Shown piece after piece: positions 7,138 to 10,863 of a stretch of DNA of 10,863 nucleotides. Both the position numbers and the translations under genes were made by a program. The stretch spans positions 1 to 10,863 of the forward strand of contig PWFZ01000141.1 of the NCBI GenBank assembly GCA_003555185.1, read 5' to 3'. This DNA comes from Balneolaceae bacterium. Its GTDB lineage: Bacteria; Bacteroidota; Rhodothermia; Balneolales; Balneolaceae. The stretch's first letter is position 1, and each line of letters begins with the position of its first letter. The notes under the pieces are model-generated. The model had not been told where the DNA came from. It saw only the letters and a program-made list of their open reading frames with translations, and did no database searches.

Positions 7138-7174
7138 GACTCCTGTAACGGTTGGGGAGGGTATTAAATTCCAT

Positions 7175-7182
7175 GAAAGTTG
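7175..7182 (-). promoter_or_regulatory. Weak promoter-like element before the hemolysin III gene
   Basis: CAACTTTC on the minus strand, 37 bp before ATG 7137, lies in the string AACTTTCATGG, which nearly repeats AACTTTCACGG at the TPR gene candidate promoter. It lacks the initial T of TAnnTTTG and has no TTG 19-20 bp upstream. I give it mainly because of the shared string and distance. Confidence 0.22.
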
Positions 7183-7283
7183 TTATTTATTGATCAGAGT
7201 TGGTTTAATTGAAACTTTAATAGCTCTGCCAGGATACATTTCTTTTAGTCATATGTAACTAAGGTTGCATGACCTGATGATAG

Positions 7284-7330
7284 CGTATAAATTTATTACG
7301 TCGTTAAGTCGCGGGTCAGCGACACCGCGC
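7284..7330. repeat. GC-rich hairpin and AT palindrome just after zapA
   Basis: GTCGC (7308-7312) pairs with GCGAC (7319-7323); alternatively CGCGG (7310-7314) pairs with CCGCG (7325-7329), so two folds compete. Next to it, CGTATAAATTTATTACG (7284-7300) is a palindrome broken by one extra T. It starts 7 bp after the zapA stop in transcription order. No T tract follows, so it is not a standard terminator. The sharp GC contrast with the surroundings suggests a dispersed repeat or an mRNA 3'-end structure. The remainder of the 199-bp gap shows nothing recognisable apart from the element at 7175-7182. Confidence 0.4.
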
Positions 7331-7336
7331 TACAAT

Positions 7337-7627
7337 CTATGAAATTTCATTGATGAGTTTTTCAACTTGTGAATTAACGTCATCCATAAGTTCACTTTCT
7401 TGATCGGAAATGTCTTCAAGTTTAGATCTAAGCTCAAAAAGTTCTTCAGCAAGACTTAAGGATGCTAAAATCATTACTGTTGAATCCGGCTGGTTAGACA
7501 ACTGATGTCGGTAGGCCTTAAATTTCTCATCAACAAAGTTGGCAATACGAGTCATATTCTCAACTTCATCATCATTTACCTTAATGGGAATCTGCTTTCC
7601 GAGAATCGTGACTTTAATTGATTTCAT
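7337..7627 (-). CDS. zapA: Cell division protein ZapA
   Basis: 96-aa ZapA-family protein, a cytoplasmic FtsZ-ring stabiliser that bundles FtsZ protofilaments. The N-terminal globular part (VTILGKQIPIKVNDDEVENMTRIANFVDEKF, about 6-36) is the typical ZapA head, followed by DSTVMILASLSLAEELFEL (48-66) and a C-terminal coiled coil (about 66-95) used for dimerisation. Length is standard. The start at 7627 is supported by AGGTGA in the end of the preceding gene, about 9 nt upstream. The preceding coiled-coil gene ends only 2 bp before it and pheT lies just beyond, a linkage common in Bacteroidota-like genomes. The coiled-coil neighbour may be a functional partner. Expression probably depends on the pheST transcript. 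Confidence 0.92.
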   Translation of the reverse strand: MKSIKVTILGKQIPIKVNDDEVENMTRIANFVDEKFKAYRHQLSNQPDSTVMILASLSLAEELFELRSKLEDISDQESELMDDVNSQVEKLINEIS

Positions 7628-7629
7628 CC

Positions 7630-7878
7630 TTAATCACCTATATGATTATTAATTTTATCGATGAGTGATGAGACCTGATGTCTCATTGCAATTCGATCAG
7701 ATTCACTTATTTCAGAGAAGATATCGGACTGCTCTTTTTGAATCTCTTCTAACTTATTCTTCAGCTTTAAGTTTTCTCTCTTCAGCTCTTTATTCTGCTT
7801 ATTAAGCATGGAGACTTTTGTTCTGATTTGACCCAGAAGATTTTTGAACACGTCCCACTTTACGTCATCGATTGCCAT
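7630..7878 (-). CDS. Small coiled-coil protein of the pheT-zapA operon
   Basis: 82-aa hydrophilic protein that is mostly one coiled coil: heptad-like Leu/Ile/Lys/Glu pattern over about residues 10-52 (QIRTKVSMLNKQNKELKREN and onward), then a short C-terminal helix with HQVSSLIDKINNHI. I chose ATG 7878; a longer frame would begin at TTG 7884, 4 bp after pheT, but ATG is preferable and fits the 10-bp gap. It has no signal peptide or membrane segment. Its position between pheT and zapA, and 2 bp from zapA, suggests a division-related accessory protein, similar in size and form to ZapB or to the short coiled-coil proteins found before zapA in other bacteria. This is context-based; no sequence motif proves it. 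Confidence 0.78.
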   Translation of the reverse strand: MAIDDVKWDVFKNLLGQIRTKVSMLNKQNKELKRENLKLKNKLEEIQKEQSDIFSEISESDRIAMRHQVSSLIDKINNHIGD

Positions 7879-7888
7879 AATCAAATGA

Positions 7889-10300
7889 TTAAGATCTCAG
7901 TTTTGCCTCAAATTTGGATTCAAGAGCATGAACAATTTTTTTAACCATCGGTTCTACATCTTTGATGGTCAGCGTTTTATTAGAATCTAAAAAAGAAAGC
8001 CTAAATGCAATACTTTTTTTGTTCGATCCAAGATTCTTTCCTTCGTAGACATCAAAAACTTCAACGGATACAAGTGTTTCGTCGGCAGACCGTTCTATTT
8101 CTTCACTAAGATCACCCGCCCTTACATCAGCGTCGACAATAAAAGCCGCATCGAATTCAAACGATGGATACTTCGATACTTTTTGATACTCTGTATCCTT
8201 GCCGGCAAGTCCATAATTGTAAAGAGCCGATATATCAATCTCAGCGGTAAATACTTCCTCATCAAGATCGAATCCTTTCAACGTAGAATTATCTATCATT
8301 TGGATGGTAGCAACAGTTACTCCATCCAAATGATATTCCAACTCATAATTACTTTGAACAACCTGCTCAACGTTTTCATGTATATCCAACTCTCTGAAAA
8401 AAGCTTCTACATTTGCTTTAAGATCAAAAATGTTGAATTTCTCGGGTTTTCCATCCCAGCTCTCAAACTTTTTAAAGCCGCTTAATCCAAACAGGAGATG
8501 ATTGTGTTCCTTTACTCCATCAATCCACGTTCCTTTTTCATCTTTCTGAAAAACATGGCCCAGTTCGAAAAACCGAAGCTGTTTAGCATTTCGGTTAAAG
8601 TTATATCGCGCAGCTTTTAAAAACCCTGCAAGCAGATGAGTTCGCAATGTAGTGTTTTCCTGAGAAACCGGATTCAGTGTGTCAATATGAAGATTTTCAT
8701 CCGCTAGGAGAGAGGCTTCTTTTTTTGATAAGAGAGAATTTGTAGTGATCTCTTTGTAGGAAAGGGATTTGGCAAGCGACCGAACACGTTCGTTAAATAC
8801 TTCCCAGTCAGATAGTGTTTCAGGGGTGAAAAACGGAGACGTTTTTGGCGTTGGAATATTATTGTAATCGAATACTCTGCCAACTTCTTCAATTAAATCG
8901 ACTTCACGGCTCACATCAGGCCGAAATGAAGGTACAACACAAGAAAGTTCATCATCACCTTTTGAAGTTACATCAAACTCCAGACGTGTTAAGATGCCTG
9001 TAATTTCATCTTTTTCTAAAGATGTTCCCAACAGATGATTTACGCGTGACGGACGAAGTGTAACAGTAACCTTATTCGTTTTAACAGGATGTACATCGGT
9101 TTGTTCTTCTGCTACTTTCCCGCCGGATAGTTCTGCAATAAGATCAGCTGTCCGTTTAGCGGCCTTCAATTGCAGAGCCGGGTCAATGCCCCTCTCAAAA
9201 CGGTAGGAGCTGTCAGTTTGCAATGTGAGTGCTTTGGATGCTTTCCTTATAGAGGTTGGATCGAAGTAGGCGCTTTCAATAAAAACGGTTTTGGTTTGAT
9301 CGCTAACTTCTGAACTTTCTCCTCCCATAACACCGGCAACGGCAACGGGTCCGTTACCATCACAAATGAATAGCGTGTTTGCGGGTACTTTTCGCTCTGC
9401 ATCATCCAGAGTTTTAAAGGTGACCTCTTTATCAAAACTCTTAACGCTAATTTTTTTTCCGGCAATTTTATCATAGTCGAATGCGTGAAGCGGCTGACCC
9501 ACTTCATGTAGCACAAAATTTGTGGCATCAACTACATTATTGACGGGACGAAGACCAATCGATTTAAGTCGATTTTGCAGCCAGGCAGGAGATTCTGATA
9601 CGGTTACGTTTTCAACCATCATCCCAACATAGCGATGGCACTTTTTAGTGTCTTCAATATTTATTTCGATATGATCGGATAGATCATTTGGAGATTTCTC
9701 CTCATCCATGTATGGATTCTTCAAATCTCCTTCAATTACTGCGGCAAGATCCCTTGCAACACCGATGTGGCATGCAGCATCAGGACGGTTTGGGGTTAAA
9801 CCAATCTCTAAAATATGATCCGGTTTCACATCAATAGTATTCTTAAAAGGAGATCCGGTTTTAAGGGATTCATCAAGCACCATTATTCCTGAGTGATCAT
9901 CACCAATACCAAGTTCCACTTCGGAACAGATCATTCCTTCGGATGGCTCGCCGCGTAATTTTGCTTTTCTAATGGTAAGTAAGCTACCATCTGGCAAAGG
10001 TACGGGTAGTGTAGAACCGACGATTGCAACCGGTACTTTTTGTCCTTTAGCAACATTTTTTGCTCCACATACAATTTGCACCTGAGAGTCACCTGTATTT
10101 ACTTCACACAATTGTAATCGATCAGCATTTGGATGAGCTTTTACATCTAAAATTTCACCGACAACAATACCTTCAAAGTCTGAACCGGTCTTTTCAACGT
10201 CTTCTACTTCAAGGCCGAGCAGAGTGAGTTTATCAGCTATTTCGTCAGCATCGAGTGGAGTTTCAATATATTCACGCAACCAATTTGTAGAGATTTTCAT
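7889..10300 (-). CDS. pheT: Phenylalanyl-tRNA synthetase beta subunit
   Basis: 803-aa beta chain of the cytosolic alpha2-beta2 PheRS, which recognises tRNA-Phe and edits misacylated Tyr-tRNA. Length matches bacterial PheT. Domain order is complete: N-terminal MKISTNWLREYIETPL, the OB-fold tRNA-binding domain (about 40-155, with HPNADRLQLCEV and SEGMICSEVELG), the B3/B4 editing domain (about 210-390, with HEVGQPLHAFDYDKI, VMGGESSEV and SSYRFERGIDP), the B5 domain (about 405-480, with PSFRPDVSREVDLIEEVGRV), the synthetase-like core (about 485-690, with TLNPVSQENTTLRTHLLAGF) and the C-terminal FDX-ACB anticodon-binding domain (about 705-800, YPSFEFDAAFIVDADV to SKFEAKLRS). The start at 10300 is 30 bp after pheS, with no Shine-Dalgarno sequence. 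It is followed by the coiled-coil/zapA pair. There is no sign of truncation or frameshift. Confidence 0.98.
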   Translation of the reverse strand: MKISTNWLREYIETPLDADEIADKLTLLGLEVEDVEKTGSDFEGIVVGEILDVKAHPNADRLQLCEVNTGDSQVQIVCGAKNVAKGQKVPVAIVGSTLPVPLPDGSLLTIRKAKLRGEPSEGMICSEVELGIGDDHSGIMVLDESLKTGSPFKNTIDVKPDHILEIGLTPNRPDAACHIGVARDLAAVIEGDLKNPYMDEEKSPNDLSDHIEINIEDTKKCHRYVGMMVENVTVSESPAWLQNRLKSIGLRPVNNVVDATNFVLHEVGQPLHAFDYDKIAGKKISVKSFDKEVTFKTLDDAERKVPANTLFICDGNGPVAVAGVMGGESSEVSDQTKTVFIESAYFDPTSIRKASKALTLQTDSSYRFERGIDPALQLKAAKRTADLIAELSGGKVAEEQTDVHPVKTNKVTVTLRPSRVNHLLGTSLEKDEITGILTRLEFDVTSKGDDELSCVVPSFRPDVSREVDLIEEVGRVFDYNNIPTPKTSPFFTPETLSDWEVFNERVRSLAKSLSYKEITTNSLLSKKEASLLADENLHIDTLNPVSQENTTLRTHLLAGFLKAARYNFNRNAKQLRFFELGHVFQKDEKGTWIDGVKEHNHLLFGLSGFKKFESWDGKPEKFNIFDLKANVEAFFRELDIHENVEQVVQSNYELEYHLDGVTVATIQMIDNSTLKGFDLDEEVFTAEIDISALYNYGLAGKDTEYQKVSKYPSFEFDAAFIVDADVRAGDLSEEIERSADETLVSVEVFDVYEGKNLGSNKKSIAFRLSFLDSNKTLTIKDVEPMVKKIVHALESKFEAKLRS

Positions 10301-10330
10301 ATCGAATAAAGCGTTTGGAAATAATTTCTC

Positions 10331-10863
10331 TTAAGATTTGAACTGTCGAAGGAAACGGATATCATTTTCGTAGAGCGTTCGGATATCATCAATCCCATAG
10401 CGTAGAAGTGCAATTCGATCTACACCCATTCCGAACGCAAAACCTGTGTATTTTTCGCTGTCTACATTTACGGCATCCAGTACATTGGGATCGACCATTC
10501 CGGCACCTAAAATTTCGAGCCATTGGCCACCTTTTTCATTTTCCCACCAGATATCCATTTCAAGACTCGGTTCTGTAAATGGGAAATAGGAGGGACGAAC
10601 TTTGTATTTCACGTCACTTCCGTACATAAGTTTGGCAAACATAACCAACGTTTCGATCAGCTCGCCGAGTGTTACATGCTCATCTATATACAGTCCTTCT
10701 ACCTGATTGAACTGGAAATAGGATTTTGCGGTAACAGCTTCGTTTCTGTACACGCGTCCCGGCATAATAGAACGAATAGGTGGTTTTTGATCTTTCATCA
10801 ACCGGATTTGAACAGGTGATGTGTGAGTTCGGAGTACATAATCCTGTTCTGACTCATTCTCAG
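10331..10863 (-). CDS. pheS: Phenylalanyl-tRNA synthetase alpha subunit, C-terminal part
   Basis: The last 176 residues of the catalytic alpha chain of PheRS, cut by the right edge. The frame is open through 10861: [20 protein letters not shown] reads straight into the window, so the TTG at 10801 is an internal Leu codon, not a start. Visible features are the substrate-binding THTSPVQIR segment, class II motif 2 ([20 protein letters not shown]), the [15 protein letters not shown] segment, and motif 3 with [22 protein letters not shown] and the typical C-terminus NDIRFLRQF. The N-terminal tRNA-binding coiled coil and motif 1 lie outside. pheT follows after 30 bp, the usual pheST arrangement. 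The promoter and any attenuator would lie beyond the window. Confidence 0.97.
   Translation of the reverse strand, partial: ENESEQDYVLRTHTSPVQIRLMKDQKPPIRSIMPGRVYRNEAVTAKSYFQFNQVEGLYIDEHVTLGELIETLVMFAKLMYGSDVKYKVRPSYFPFTEPSLEMDIWWENEKGGQWLEILGAGMVDPNVLDAVNVDSEKYTGFAFGMGVDRIALLRYGIDDIRTLYENDIRFLRQFKS

Noticed and set aside
7138..7336. 6S RNA or another small RNA downstream of zapA, as in Gammaproteobacteria
   Set aside because: I could not trace the long irregular stem with a central bubble; only short local hairpins are seen.
7882..7884. TTG start for the coiled-coil gene
   Set aside because: An ATG two codons later (7878) is preferred and nothing upstream supports the TTG.
10799..10801. 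TTG as the start of a short pheS
   Set aside because: The upstream codons encode the conserved [11 protein letters not shown] segment, so the TTG is an internal Leu.
1..10863. Mobile element, phage, CRISPR or defence system
   Set aside because: No transposase, integrase, repeat-spacer array or defence-type domain was found; gene content is mostly core metabolism, translation and envelope functions.

Overview
The window comes from a moderately AT-rich bacterial chromosome, most likely from the Bacteroidota/Balneolota/Rhodothermota (FCB) side of the tree. This placement is an inference. It rests on a FISUMP-type lipoprotein, on mostly weak or absent Shine-Dalgarno sequences, on three A/T-rich promoter-like elements that approach the TAnnTTTG pattern of that group, and on the pheT-coiled coil-zapA linkage. 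I see no phage, transposase, CRISPR, tRNA or rRNA.

Layout. Positions 1-2051 (+) carry the C-terminal two thirds of a fused coenzyme-B12 acyl-CoA mutase (IcmF type), cut by the left edge. Positions 2052-2308, between two convergent genes, are packed with nested inverted repeats and end in a strong terminator. A lipoprotein gene (2309-3637, -) joins a C-terminal FISUMP domain to an N-terminal domain whose Cys and Gln motifs resemble Gram-positive thioester adhesin domains. Positions 3638-4114 hold no convincing gene but contain an imperfect hairpin and a bidirectional terminator.

Everything to the right is on the minus strand and is transcribed right to left: pheS (partial), pheT, a small coiled-coil protein, zapA, a hemolysin III family membrane protein, a YmdB-type phosphodiesterase, a LolD-type ABC ATPase and a membrane-anchored TPR protein. 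pheS-pheT-coiled coil-zapA is tightly packed (30, 10 and 2 bp gaps) and looks like one operon for Phe-tRNA synthesis and division-ring assembly. The next genes are separated by 199, 136 and 80 bp, except that ymdB and lolD overlap by 4 bp. Promoter-like elements lie 34-37 bp upstream of the hemolysin III, ymdB and TPR starts.

Most of the window is core housekeeping sequence. The parts most worth a second look are the lipoprotein with its possible thioester domain and the cluster of fold-back elements downstream of icmF. I found no convincing evidence of a wholly new multi-gene system.
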